Origin: Erwinia sp039023475
GTDB taxonomy: Bacteria > Pseudomonadota > Gammaproteobacteria > Enterobacterales > Enterobacteriaceae
Direction of reading: 5' to 3'
Assembly: GCF_039023475.1 (NCBI RefSeq)
Contig: NZ_JBCHVB010000002.1
Span: 372,001 to 436,000 of the forward strand
Length of the DNA: 64,000 nucleotides
Shown: positions 44,581 to 53,985 of the stretch, piece after piece
Layout of the letters: every line of letters begins with the position of its first letter
How positions within the stretch are numbered: position 1 is the first letter of the stretch
The notes under the pieces: generated by a model
Database searches by the model: none
Told to the model about the DNA's origin: nothing
What the model saw: only the letters and a program-made list of their open reading frames with translations
Translations under genes and position numbers: made by a program

Positions 44581-46707
44581 TTATGGCGGCAAAACGGTTT
44601 TCTGCGGTTTTAAAAAACGCAGATTCACAATTGCGCCATCGGTCGGTACGGTTTCCAGCTCGTTCACCTCTATCGCCTTATCCCGGGGCAGGCTTAAACT
44701 GTCTACGGTGATGCGGTTAACCCGCCACGGCGTCAGATAGCTGACCAGCAGATCGCCATTCGCATTAGTGGTTGAGCCAAACTGGTTATAAAAACCGATA
44801 TCGGGCGTATCCGGCACCTGCACCAGCGCCACCGTACTGCCCAGCGTCTGACCGAGGACGACGCCTTCTTCATGTAGCAGTATGCTGCCGCTGAGGTCGG
44901 TGTGGTAGTCGCGCTGCGCGCCGCTGCGGTTCATGCTCAGGTTCAGCTCACCGCTGTTGTACTGATAGCCAAAACTTGTTTTCAGCGCGTCATCTCCGTG
45001 TTCGGTATGCTGGGCGGTGACGTCATAGCGCAGGCTGTAGTCATCCAGCGCCGATCCGTAAACGTTCAATCCGGCGCTGTTATGCTCCCGGCTGGCTAAA
45101 TCAGAGACCAGAGCGACGTTACTGAAGTGGCTGCCGAGGGTAAAAGGAATGCTGATGTTGATGCCCAGCGTCGATTCCGGCGCATAGTCCGCGTAGCGGT
45201 CATAGCCGCCATAGAGGGAGATATCGACCTCTTTCCAGATGGCGCTGAAGCTCAACGTTACGCTGTTGCTGGCCGCCTCGCGGCTGCGGGATTTCAGCCA
45301 GCGCCAGGAGAGGCTCAGGTTCGAATCCTCACTGAAGTTCTGCGTCAGCTCAATCTGGCTTTCGAGGGTGCGCTGGGTAGTGTCGTCATCCCATCCCCAG
45401 GCCAGCATGGCACCGCGTTCCAGGCGCTCCTCAAATGAACGGTACTGGCTACCTGAGGGATACCACTGTAGCTGAGCATTAAGGCTGGTTTCGGTGCGAA
45501 AAAAAGCTTTTGCATAGCGCAGCCTCCCGACGCTGCCGCCAGAGGTTTCATCTTTTTGGGTATAGCGAGCGGTGCGCACATCTGCTGAAACAGCCCCCCA
45601 GTTACCCAGGTTGCCGCCAATGCCCACCACGTGGCTCAGATAGTGTTCGCCCTGCTGTACGCCGCCAAAGAGGGTGGTATGGGGCGCGACGCCCCAGGAG
45701 AGGGAGCTTTGCCAGAAGCGATCTTTATCCATTGTCACGCCCCGTGCAGGCTTGTAGCGTCCTGCGGCCAGCTCGTAGCTGAACATGCCATGCTGCGCCA
45801 GATTCGGCATGATGGAGTAGGGCAGCGAGCGGGTACGTTCGGTGCCGTCGCTTTCCTGAATGGTGAGTTCCAGATTACCCTGCGAATCGGGCGGATAAAA
45901 ATCCCTGATGATGAAGGGGCCCGGCGGAACGTGGATACGGTAAACGCGCGCGCCATTCTGATGAATGGTTACCTCCGCTTCGCTGTGCGCATAACCGTTA
46001 ATCTGCGGTGAATAGGGGCGCCAGCTGTCCGGGAACATCGCCTCATTGCTGGCAAGCGACACGCCACGATAGGAAATAGTGTCGAACAGATTGGATGAGG
46101 TATAGCCGTCGCCTACGTTGAGGCGTGAGCGCAGCGATGTGATGCTGCGCCACAGGGAGGTGGAATTGCTGTATGAGCCGTGTTGTTTATCCGCTTCCCG
46201 CCAGAAAGTATTTTGATAGCGCAGACGCCACGGCCCCAGATTCAGTCCGTTTTCCAGCACCAGCGTCGCATCGGTGCCGGGCGTGTCCCAGCTGTACTGC
46301 GCCCGCTTGTTATCCACATCCAGCCGGTAATTGACAAACAGCGCGTTGATCCCGTCATCCCAGCGGCTGGTGCTAACGCCGTTCTGCTGCGGGTTAAACG
46401 CTTCTTCCGGGAAAAGCAGGGTCAGCAGGCTGGCATCGGGCCGATACCAGAACTGGAGCGAAAACTGTGTCGCGGCCTGCGGCGTAAGGCAGCCTCTGGC
46501 ATCCCAGCTGAGACGGTCAAGGACAAGGGATTTTACCCCCCATTCTTCCAGAAGCGGATGCGTCAGGCAGGGTATGCCGGAACGGACATCAAGAGAAACG
46601 GTGCCTTTATAGGCATTATTGAGAATGACCCAGGTTTTTTCATTGGCAAACGCTGCCTTTACCGTCAGTAAAAGCAGTAACATCAGGACGGTCGCGCGAA
46701 TCGTCAT
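44581..46707 (-). pseudogene. Fimbrial usher truncated at the C-terminus, no partner genes
   Basis: About 708 residues of FimD/PapC-type usher. Signal peptide, N-terminal domain, barrel and plug region (VPPGPFIIRDFYPP) are present. The protein stops after ETVPTDGAIVNLRFLKPQ, where family members continue for about 90 more residues with the C-terminal domains that hold chaperone-subunit complexes. The break coincides with the border of the tRNA-linked island. No chaperone or pilin gene is adjacent; a DUF1090 gene lies upstream. Starts at 46725 (ATG) or 46728 (GTG) are alternatives to 46707. It is probably non-functional, though the frame is otherwise intact. Confidence 0.8.
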
Positions 46708-46723
46708 CCTTGACTCAGCAAGC

Positions 46724-46750
46724 ATCACGGGCAGCCTGGCCGCCCGTGAT
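46724..46750 (-). terminator. Hairpin between the DUF1090 gene and the truncated usher
   Basis: ATCACGGGC pairs perfectly with GCCCGTGAT over nine bases, 16 bases after the DUF1090 stop. There is no T run, so it could instead protect the DUF1090 mRNA end. It covers one possible usher start. Confidence 0.5.
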
Positions 46751-46765
46751 GAGGTCCGCTATGGC

Positions 46766-47200
46766 TTATTTATTCAGAGAGGCCAGATCGGCTCGAGCCT
46801 GACTTAACTCCTGCTGAATCTCACGCACATCAGCCTGTTTTTCAGCCAGTTTGCGCTGGTATTTTGCGATCTTCTGAGCATTGCCTTTGGCTTTCGCTTC
46901 GCTCAGGTCTTCCTGAACTTCAGCAATGTCTCCGCGTTTTTCAGCCAGTTTTCTTTCCAGCTTTTTCACGTCTTTCTGGGCATCAGCAAGTACGCTTGCG
47001 CTGGTGCAGTGCGCTTTAACTTCAGCCAGCGCGCTTTTCAGTCCAGCAACTTTGTACGTGTTGCCATATTGCTGGGCGATGCGGATCTCTTTTTCCAGCG
47101 CGGCGCTTTTCGCGTTGCAGCTTTCAGCCGCATAGGTAGAAGCGGAAGCAAACAGACCAATGGAAGCGACTACTGTCAGAACGGAAACTAATTTTTTCAT
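46766..47200 (-). CDS. DUF1090 periplasmic protein (YqjC-like)
   Basis: A 144-residue protein with a signal peptide (to YAA, about residue 25). The mature part is mostly long coiled-coil helices rich in Lys, Glu and Ala, ending LSQARADLASLNK. Two cysteines (ESCNAK and AHCTSA) are placed as in the DUF1090 family, for which E. coli YqjC is the model. The ATG at 47200 follows GGAGAAATAC. Function unknown; paralogues are stress-related periplasmic proteins. Confidence 0.85.
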   Translation of the reverse strand: MKKLVSVLTVVASIGLFASASTYAAESCNAKSAALEKEIRIAQQYGNTYKVAGLKSALAEVKAHCTSASVLADAQKDVKKLERKLAEKRGDIAEVQEDLSEAKAKGNAQKIAKYQRKLAEKQADVREIQQELSQARADLASLNK

Positions 47201-47306
47201 CGTATTTCTCCTTCGTTGATGTACCGCCGGGGCGAGATGTCCCGACGATCTCCTGAGAACAAAAGAGTACTGCATTGCCCTGAGTCAAAACGACGCAGAA
47301 GCGTCC

Positions 47307-50300
47307 TCAACTTCTGTAGTCCATGTCCTGGGGAAGCTGTACGCTATCGAGCCAGTGCTGCAACGTAGTACGGAGCAGCTCAAGCTCTGCCTCCAGCCGC
47401 TGTAGCCCTTCGCTGTCCGGCGCAGCTTCCTGCGCTTCACAGGCGGCTTCAAGCGCCGGTACGCCCAGCAACTGAATGCCGCCGCGCAGTTTGTGCAATG
47501 TCTCCCGCAGAGAGAGATCCGGCGCATCATGCCACGCGCGTATATGCGTCAGGGATTCGTCCAGCACGGACAGTTGCAGGGAAAGAAACAGGGACAGGTT
47601 GTCAACCTCCAGTAGTTCCGGGGGCAGGTTTTTCGCCGGGGACCATTGCGGCAGCGCCGGGGCGGTATCTGTAACCGTTATGCTGGCCAGCAGATCGGTC
47701 AGCATGTTCAGCGTCACCGGCTTAAACAGGCAGTCGCGCATACCAGCTTCCCTGGCGGCTTCCCGGACGGCTTCGCGCGCATCCGCCGTTGCGCCAAAGA
47801 CAATGACGCTGGGATAGTGCGTATGGATGATTCGTGTCAGCTCAACGCCGCTCATGCCGGGGATATTACAGTCGGTAATGATCACATCGGGCCGTATGCC
47901 AGCCAGTTTTTCCAGCGCCGCTTTTGGACTTTCCACGCTGATAACCCGGTGACCAAGCCAGCCCAGCTGCTGGGCGAGCAGCATCCGGCCTGCCGGATTA
48001 TCGTCCACAATCAGCACGCTGAGCGACCTGCTGTCGCTGCGTGTGGCGGTGGCGGTAGCAGCAGCGTCAGGCAGTGCGGGCATGACCGGCAATTTTAGCC
48101 GCACCGTCACCAGAGTGCCGTTGCCCGGTTCGCTCTGCAAATCGATGCTGCCTTCCATCATCTTCGCCAGCGTCTGACAGATATAAAGGCCCAACCCGCT
48201 GCCCTGGGAGACCTCAGGGTTATCACCCTGGATAAAAGGGCGGAACAGCCGCTGGCGGGTGGCTTCATCGATGCCTTCACCGGTGTCTTCTACCTCAATA
48301 CGCAGCAGCAGATAGCCGCCGTCACGCTCCTCAAGCTGTACGCCCAGCCTGACCTGTCCCTGTCCGGTAAACTTAATCGCATTTCCGACGAGGTTGACCA
48401 GAATCTGCCGAAAGCGGCTGCGGTCAACCAGTACGTCGTCATGAAGGTCAGCGTCAAGCTCAAGCACAAACGACACTTTTTTTTGCGCGGCCATCCCTTC
48501 GAACAGTAGGGCAGACTCTTCTATCAGCTTACGCAGCGAAGCGCGTTCGGGGCGTAGCACCAGACGGCCGGACTCAATGCGCGAGACGTCCAGAATCTGA
48601 CCAATCAGCAGTAACAACGCCTGGGCGGCATCCCATGCCACCTTTACCGACTGCCGGTTTTGTGGCGTATCGCCGGGACGCTTCATTACCAGCTCTAACA
48701 AGCCAATAATCGCGCTCACCGGTGTACGAATTTCATGACTCATGGTGGTCAGAAAAGCGCTCTTCGCCCGGTTGGCGCTGTCGGCGCGGTTTCGGGCCTC
48801 TTTTAGCGTTTCAACCAGCGCCAGCATCTGCTGCTGCTGGCGCTGGTGCCGGCGATAGCCGTATGTGGCAGCAGCAAGCAGCAGCAGCACCGCCGCCGTG
48901 ACGCCGAGCACCAGGCTCAACGGGAACGTTGTCGGCGTGGATGAAGAGAAGCTGTTGCGCGCATTTTCGCCACGGGTGATGGCATGGAGATCCTCTGGCG
49001 GAATATTAATCAGCGCTTTATTGAGGATGGTGATCAGCGGCCACGCCTGACGCGATGTGCCAAACGAGAAGCGCATCGGGTCGATATCAATACTGCCCAG
49101 AATGTGCAGCGAGGCGTATTGCTTATCCTCCAGCAGGGTATTGGCGACGATCAGCGGCATTGCCAGCATTTTACTCTCGCCATGAATCACCCGGTTAAGC
49201 CCATGCCGCCAAATATCTACTTTTTCGGGCAGCCTGCCGCTCCGCTTGCGCAGCCACTCTTCGGGCGACTGGCCGTCCAGACTAATGACGGTAGGGTTAA
49301 GCGCGTCCGGCACGTGATCTTTACGTCCTACCATCACCCAGGAATTGTAAAGCCAGGTCCGTGTGGTCAGCAGATCGGCGCGCCAGATATCCTTCTGGGT
49401 CACGCCTGCGACCAGGTCCTCCTGACCCGATTTCACGGCGTCAAGGGCTGCCCGCTGGGTGGGATAGCGCTGAATTTCAAAAGTAAATCCGGTGCGAAGC
49501 TGTAGCGCGGTGAGAATAGTGGCAATGATGCCGTGCAGCTGGTGACCTTCGTCAAAAAAGGCCACTGGCGGGTTATCCTCCGCTACGGCAACCCGGATAT
49601 GTTTGTGTTCGCGGATCCACTTATGTTCCAGCGAGGTATAAACGGGTTGCTGCTCGCTGAGGGAAAGCGGTATGCCGCCGTTCCAGCGGCGGTGGATTTC
49701 CACGCTGGTACTTTCCGGCAGGGCCTTCAGCACCTTATTCAGCACGTTAATCCAGGTCTGCATCTGCGGCATGGCCGCAAAGGAAAAGCCTGTGACGGGA
49801 AATGGTGCAGCGAGAGGGCGGATCAGTAGGTTGCTGATATTAGACTGGCTTACCAGGTAGCGAGCGGTCACGTCATCGCAAAAGAAAAGATCGGTTTTCC
49901 GGAAGGCCAGTGCTTCCAGCGCATGCCGGGCAGAATAGAAAGAGACGATCTCAGCCTGCGGATAACGCTGCTGTACCTTTTGCGGATCGTAGGCCGGCGC
50001 GATAGCGATTTTCCTGACCGCGTTGTCCAGACTGGCTTCATTATTGACAACCTCAACGGCGATATTAGCACTGTATGGCTCGCTTAATACCAGGCCCTGG
50101 CTACGCTGGTTGTCGCTCGCCTGGGCGATAAAATCCGCTTTGCCTGCACGCAAGGCGGCCAGCGCCGCGTCATAGTTTTCATAGCGGATAACCTCAATCT
50201 CAACGCCGAGGTTATCCGCGGCCAGACCGATAAAATCGGCGTTGATACCGCCATAGTCATTCAGCCCGGTAGTAATATCGTAAGGCGGGGACATCGGCAA

Positions 50301-50477
50301 CCAGACGGCGAGGCGTATCTTGCGATGTTCCCGCACCCAGCGCCACTCGCCAGCGCTGAGCCCCGGATCGGTAATGACTTCCTGGCTGCGGGCAAGAAGT
50401 TTAAGCGGTTCCTGGGTCGCCCCGCCGTACGTCATCCCGCTGATAAAAAAGAGCAGCAGCCAGTTAAGGACTCTCAT
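47307..50477 (-). CDS. Hybrid sensor histidine kinase (EvgS/BvgS type)
   Basis: A protein of about 1056 residues from the ATG at 50477 (an ATG at 50489 is also possible). It has a signal peptide, two tandem periplasmic solute-binding (SBP_bac_3/Venus flytrap) domains, one membrane helix near residue 545, a HisKA domain with H581 (SHEIRTP), an ATPase domain (LVNLVGNAIKFTG), a receiver with D869 (ITDCNIPGMSG) and an Hpt domain with H995 (LHKLRGG). Phosphate thus passes H-D-H to the partner regulator, whose gene overlaps its start. No PAS domain is visible between helix and HisKA, unlike EvgS. The signal is unknown. Confidence 0.92.
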   Translation of the reverse strand: MRVLNWLLLFFISGMTYGGATQEPLKLLARSQEVITDPGLSAGEWRWVREHRKIRLAVWLPMSPPYDITTGLNDYGGINADFIGLAADNLGVEIEVIRYENYDAALAALRAGKADFIAQASDNQRSQGLVLSEPYSANIAVEVVNNEASLDNAVRKIAIAPAYDPQKVQQRYPQAEIVSFYSARHALEALAFRKTDLFFCDDVTARYLVSQSNISNLLIRPLAAPFPVTGFSFAAMPQMQTWINVLNKVLKALPESTSVEIHRRWNGGIPLSLSEQQPVYTSLEHKWIREHKHIRVAVAEDNPPVAFFDEGHQLHGIIATILTALQLRTGFTFEIQRYPTQRAALDAVKSGQEDLVAGVTQKDIWRADLLTTRTWLYNSWVMVGRKDHVPDALNPTVISLDGQSPEEWLRKRSGRLPEKVDIWRHGLNRVIHGESKMLAMPLIVANTLLEDKQYASLHILGSIDIDPMRFSFGTSRQAWPLITILNKALINIPPEDLHAITRGENARNSFSSSTPTTFPLSLVLGVTAAVLLLLAAATYGYRRHQRQQQQMLALVETLKEARNRADSANRAKSAFLTTMSHEIRTPVSAIIGLLELVMKRPGDTPQNRQSVKVAWDAAQALLLLIGQILDVSRIESGRLVLRPERASLRKLIEESALLFEGMAAQKKVSFVLELDADLHDDVLVDRSRFRQILVNLVGNAIKFTGQGQVRLGVQLEERDGGYLLLRIEVEDTGEGIDEATRQRLFRPFIQGDNPEVSQGSGLGLYICQTLAKMMEGSIDLQSEPGNGTLVTVRLKLPVMPALPDAAATATATRSDSRSLSVLIVDDNPAGRMLLAQQLGWLGHRVISVESPKAALEKLAGIRPDVIITDCNIPGMSGVELTRIIHTHYPSVIVFGATADAREAVREAAREAGMRDCLFKPVTLNMLTDLLASITVTDTAPALPQWSPAKNLPPELLEVDNLSLFLSLQLSVLDESLTHIRAWHDAPDLSLRETLHKLRGGIQLLGVPALEAACEAQEAAPDSEGLQRLEAELELLRTTLQHWLDSVQLPQDMDYRS

Positions 50478-51099
50478 TATCGTTCTCATTGTAAACCAGA
50501 GCAATCAGCTGGCCGAGGTCGTCGCAGCCGCATTTTTGCAGCATTCGCGCTTTATATGTACTGATGGTTTTATTACTGAGCATCAGCAGATCGGCAATCT
50601 CTTTATTGCTTTTTCCCTGCTTCAGATAATTGAGCACCGCGATTTCACGATCGGAAAAACGGCTAAGCAGCGTGCCCGGGGCGTCATGCTTTTCACTCAC
50701 GATGGCCGCTCTGAAAAGCGTATTTTCCGGAAAGCACTGGTAACCCGCCATAATAAGCCTGCAGAGCGGATCGATGTTTTCCATCGGCATATTTTTATTA
50801 ACGAACCCCTGCGCGCCCGCCTGTAGCGTTCGCAATGCGTATATTCCCGCAGGCTGGCTGGTAAAAATTAATATCTTGAGATCCGGGAAATGTTGTTTAA
50901 TTCGGGGCAGTAAATCGAGGCCATCAGCATGTTTCAGCTCAAGATCCAGAATCAGTAATTCGGGGCGTTGCTGATGCAATTGTGCCAGCAGGTTCTCCCC
51001 GGAAGAGGTGCTGACGACGATGTCGCCCTGCTTTTCCAGCAGCACCTTCAGCGCAAAACAGATGGCCGGGTGATCGTCTACGAGCAAAACTGAAATCAT
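50464..51099 (-). CDS. Response regulator, NarL/FixJ family (EvgA/BvgA type)
   Basis: A 211-residue regulator. The receiver has D8-D9, phospho-acceptor D52 (LILDLELKHADG), T80 and K102. The LuxR-type HTH is at about 148-205 (FSDREIAVLNYLKQGKSNKEIADLLML). It is the first gene of a two-gene operon; its 3' end overlaps the kinase start, so they form an EvgAS-like phosphorelay. Upstream lies 225 bases of non-coding DNA with the promoter. Targets are not indicated. Confidence 0.92.
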   Translation of the reverse strand: MISVLLVDDHPAICFALKVLLEKQGDIVVSTSSGENLLAQLHQQRPELLILDLELKHADGLDLLPRIKQHFPDLKILIFTSQPAGIYALRTLQAGAQGFVNKNMPMENIDPLCRLIMAGYQCFPENTLFRAAIVSEKHDAPGTLLSRFSDREIAVLNYLKQGKSNKEIADLLMLSNKTISTYKARMLQKCGCDDLGQLIALVYNENDNESP

Positions 51100-51324
51100 A
51101 CTACTCCCTGTACTGTTGGCGTTGCGCCTGATGCCAGCGCGCTCCTGCGCTGGCCGGGTGTTATCATAGTCAATGCCGGCTAAAATCGATATAGCACGAT
51201 CTTAAATTCTTTACGGCATATTCAGGATGAATGGTTAGCGTTATCAGTGCCCACAATCAGCGATGAATTGATTCACTCCGTTCCATGCTCAATGAGTAAG
51301 TCGGTTCCGCTCCCGTTTGCGTGA

Positions 51325-52005
51325 TTAATGATTGCTGGCTGGCACCCATGACGGCTGTAAAGGGATCTGCGGGATTCCGCCGGTCAGAATCCTTAACTCA
51401 GCGTCACGCGGCGTATTGTCACCCTGGCCCTGGATGCTGACAATATCCTGCGGGCAGGCTGAAAACGCCACGCAGCAATCCATTTCTGCCCGCAGCACAA
51501 CGTAGTCACCCGGTTTTGTGACCACCGGCAGCGTTTTCAGCGTGATGCCGTCAGGCTGAACCTGGATATTCATAAAAATATTAAACGAGGCCAGATTACC
51601 GTGCGGCAGTTCGACGCCCAGCTCGCGCATACCCTCAAACAGATTGTCGTGGCAGTTGCGGTGTGGTTCAGTGCAGCCCAGCAGTTCATAACGTCGCGCG
51701 TCGCAGGCGGCCATAAACGTATCGTGTACGCCTGGCGAGGTATCCGCAACCAGCGTCAGGATCGGATGCCGTTGGCTGGTGATAAAGCTGTCACCCACCT
51801 TTGGATTAAGACGCTGGTTCCACACCCGCGTTGCCTGCATACACATATATTCGCTGACGTCAGCCGCGCTGTAAGCCCAGCAATCCACCACCTGCGTGCC
51901 GTGCAGGTTGATGACCTGCACCGCTTCGCCTTTCTTCAAACGCACCGCTTTACCGTAGCGTGCCGGAATAGTAAGGATGTCACGATATTGAAATTCAGCC
52001 GACAT
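51325..52005 (-). CDS. DUF1989 protein (paralogue 3)
   Basis: A 226-residue protein of the DUF1989 (urea-carboxylase-associated) family. Residues C101, H115, C118 (TEPHRNCHDN) and C184 (SACPQDI) form a set also kept in the paralogue at 53976-54596 and look like a metal or catalytic site. Family members paired as heteromers are reported to deiminate carboxyguanidine in guanidine breakdown; no urea carboxylase or allophanate hydrolase is encoded here, so the substrate must differ or be supplied elsewhere. The start overlaps the preceding permease gene by 11 bases. Confidence 0.85.
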   Translation of the reverse strand: MSAEFQYRDILTIPARYGKAVRLKKGEAVQVINLHGTQVVDCWAYSAADVSEYMCMQATRVWNQRLNPKVGDSFITSQRHPILTLVADTSPGVHDTFMAACDARRYELLGCTEPHRNCHDNLFEGMRELGVELPHGNLASFNIFMNIQVQPDGITLKTLPVVTKPGDYVVLRAEMDCCVAFSACPQDIVSIQGQGDNTPRDAELRILTGGIPQIPLQPSWVPASNH

Positions 52006-52687
52006 GTTGTTCTCCTGGTGTATGTTGCATGCCGCGACGATAGCGCGTCATGCGTGTTTCAAGCCTGCGCGCCAGCCAGTCGATAAGACTGTTGAGTAGC
52101 CAGTAGCAAAGCGCGACCGCCAGGTAAATCTCCAGCGGCGCATAGGTATCCGAAATCGCCTGTTTTGCGGCGTACATAAATTCCTGCACCGAGACAATCG
52201 ACAGCAGCGCGGAATCTTTAATCAATCCAACGATCAGCCCGACCAGCGGCGACAGCATTTGTGGCAGGGTTTGCGGCAGTACCACATCCCGCAGCTGCTC
52301 GCTGCGGCTCAGCCCCAGCACGCGACACGCCTCCCACTGGCCTTTCGGCAGCGCATCGATAGCCGCACGGATCACTTGGGCAATATAGGGCGCGTAATAG
52401 AGCGTCAGCGCCAGAATGCCCACCACCGGCGACGACAGGGTGATGTCATATTCCGGCAGGACAAAATAAAGAAGGTAAATGATCACCAGCAGCGGTAACG
52501 CCAGCGTTATTCCGCTGTAGAAATTAAGCAGGCGCTGCCAGAAAAGGGATGCACGCATCAGCAGCAGCGCCATTACCGAGCCCCATAGCAGTGAACAGAG
52601 CGCCGCCACGCTGCACAGCTTCAGGGTGGCAATCAGGCCATGACCCAGAGACGGCAGAGAGGTAATAATTGCCTGCCAGTCCATCAT
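51995..52687 (-). CDS. Polar amino-acid ABC transporter permease
   Basis: A 230-residue inner-membrane permease of the HisMQ/ArtQM type with about five transmembrane helices. The ATPase-coupling EAA loop is EACRVLGLSRSEQLRDVVLP. Its start overlaps the upstream permease stop by four bases (ATGA), and its end overlaps the DUF1989 gene start. It should pair with the neighbouring permease as a heterodimeric channel for the solute delivered by the binding protein. Confidence 0.92.
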   Translation of the reverse strand: MMDWQAIITSLPSLGHGLIATLKLCSVAALCSLLWGSVMALLLMRASLFWQRLLNFYSGITLALPLLVIIYLLYFVLPEYDITLSSPVVGILALTLYYAPYIAQVIRAAIDALPKGQWEACRVLGLSRSEQLRDVVLPQTLPQMLSPLVGLIVGLIKDSALLSIVSVQEFMYAAKQAISDTYAPLEIYLAVALCYWLLNSLIDWLARRLETRMTRYRRGMQHTPGEQHVG

Positions 52688-53334
52688 GCTATTCTCCGTC
52701 TGGCTTCCAGCCGCCGTGCCGCAGCAATCAGCGGCAGGGCGATCAGCAGATATCCGGCGGCCACCAGCAGCAGCACCTGCGTCGCTTCGTAAGTACGGGC
52801 AATCACAATCTGCCCGGCATAGGTCAGCTCGGTCAGCGCCACGACCGACGCCAGCGGGGTGGTTTTTAGCAGGATGGTAAATTCATTGACCAGCATCGGC
52901 AGGCTGGCGCGGATCACCTGCGGATTGATGACGTACCACCAGGTGAGAAAGCGGCTAAGACCCAGCGTGCGTGCCGCTTCGCGCTGCCCCCGCGTCACCA
53001 GGCTGTGGTTAACGCGCAGAATCTCCGCCACGTATGCGCCGCTGTTAAGGCCGATGGCGATCACCGCAGCCAGCAGCGGCTGCCCGCCCAGTCCGAGCCG
53101 TGGCAGGGTGAAGAACACGACAAATAGCTGCACGATGGCGGGTGTGCCGCGCATCAGGCTGACGTACAGCCGACCGGTGAAGCGCCATAACCCGCTCCGG
53201 CGCAGCTGCAAAAAGCAGCCAAGCTGGCCCATTGCCACGCTGACCAGTGACGCCAGCACCGTCAGTTCCAGCGTCAACAGCAGGCCGAGTCCAAGCTCCG
53301 GCAGCGCGTTCACAACCTGTTGATCCAGCCCCAT
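52684..53334 (-). CDS. Polar amino-acid ABC transporter permease
   Basis: A 216-residue permease of the same family, with the EAA loop EAARTLGLSRFLTWWYVINP. The start lies three bases after the second DUF1989 gene. It is followed with overlap by the partner permease. No ATP-binding gene is present between 51.3 and 55.4 kb, so the ATPase must come from another locus. Confidence 0.92.
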   Translation of the reverse strand: MGLDQQVVNALPELGLGLLLTLELTVLASLVSVAMGQLGCFLQLRRSGLWRFTGRLYVSLMRGTPAIVQLFVVFFTLPRLGLGGQPLLAAVIAIGLNSGAYVAEILRVNHSLVTRGQREAARTLGLSRFLTWWYVINPQVIRASLPMLVNEFTILLKTTPLASVVALTELTYAGQIVIARTYEATQVLLLVAAGYLLIALPLIAAARRLEARRRIA

Positions 53335-53337
53335 CCG

Positions 53338-53985
53338 TCACTCCGCAGTAAAGTCATGCAGGTTTTCCGCGATCGAAAGCAGCAGCGGCGCGGGCCTGTC
53401 ATTGCCCTCGATGCCGGTGTTGCAGGCCGAGACGATAAATTGCGTATCCATTACCACGCGGCAGGTGATGCTGTCCCCCGCGCGGGTCAGATTGGGTTCC
53501 GGCAGAATATCGCCGGCGCGCGTCAGCCTGACATGCATAAACAGATTGATGGGGTCCGGCAGCTTTGGCACCGCCATTCCAAGGCGCGTGAGTTCACCGC
53601 GTACCGCTTCAAGAGAGCCCTGACCCTGATAACCGCGTCCGGCGAGGAAGGCGGAGGTAGAGGCGGGCAGCAGCAGGTCGTGACGCTTCACGCTATCTTT
53701 ACCCAGCACCATCACCGGACGACGGCGATTATTCACCAGACGCATGCCGGAACCGAGGAGGTAGCTGTTACTGAACACTCGAGTATGGTGCACCGAAAGC
53801 CATACGGCCGGATCGGTGAGGCTGAAACCAAACAGCGAAGCGACCGCGCCATCTTCCTGGGCGGTAATGCGCAATAGCTGGCCACGCAGCACGCGGATCG
53901 CACCGGCTTGTCCCGCCGGAACGGTGACAGGTTCCGCCAGCGTACGGGCGGTGGTTTCTTCAGAGGTTTCACGCATTAACAACAT
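53338..53985 (-). CDS. DUF1989 protein (paralogue 2), divergent
   Basis: A 215-residue DUF1989-family protein that aligns in outline with its neighbours (AGQAGAIRVLRGQ near the start, PDPINLFMHVRLTRAGD later), but it has lost most of the conserved polar set: the HRNC segment is replaced by GYQGQGSLEAV, and only C188 (VSACNTG) remains of the CPQD region. It may be the non-catalytic half of a heteromer. A ribosome site GGAG precedes the start at 53985, which overlaps the previous stop by 10 bases. Confidence 0.82.
   Translation of the reverse strand: MLLMRETSEETTARTLAEPVTVPAGQAGAIRVLRGQLLRITAQEDGAVASLFGFSLTDPAVWLSVHHTRVFSNSYLLGSGMRLVNNRRRPVMVLGKDSVKRHDLLLPASTSAFLAGRGYQGQGSLEAVRGELTRLGMAVPKLPDPINLFMHVRLTRAGDILPEPNLTRAGDSITCRVVMDTQFIVSACNTGIEGNDRPAPLLLSIAENLHDFTAE

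Noticed and set aside
42032..44600. Search for a second copy of the tRNA 3' end as attachment site
   Set aside because: No repeat of the last 20 bases of the tRNA was seen downstream, so I do not call att sites.
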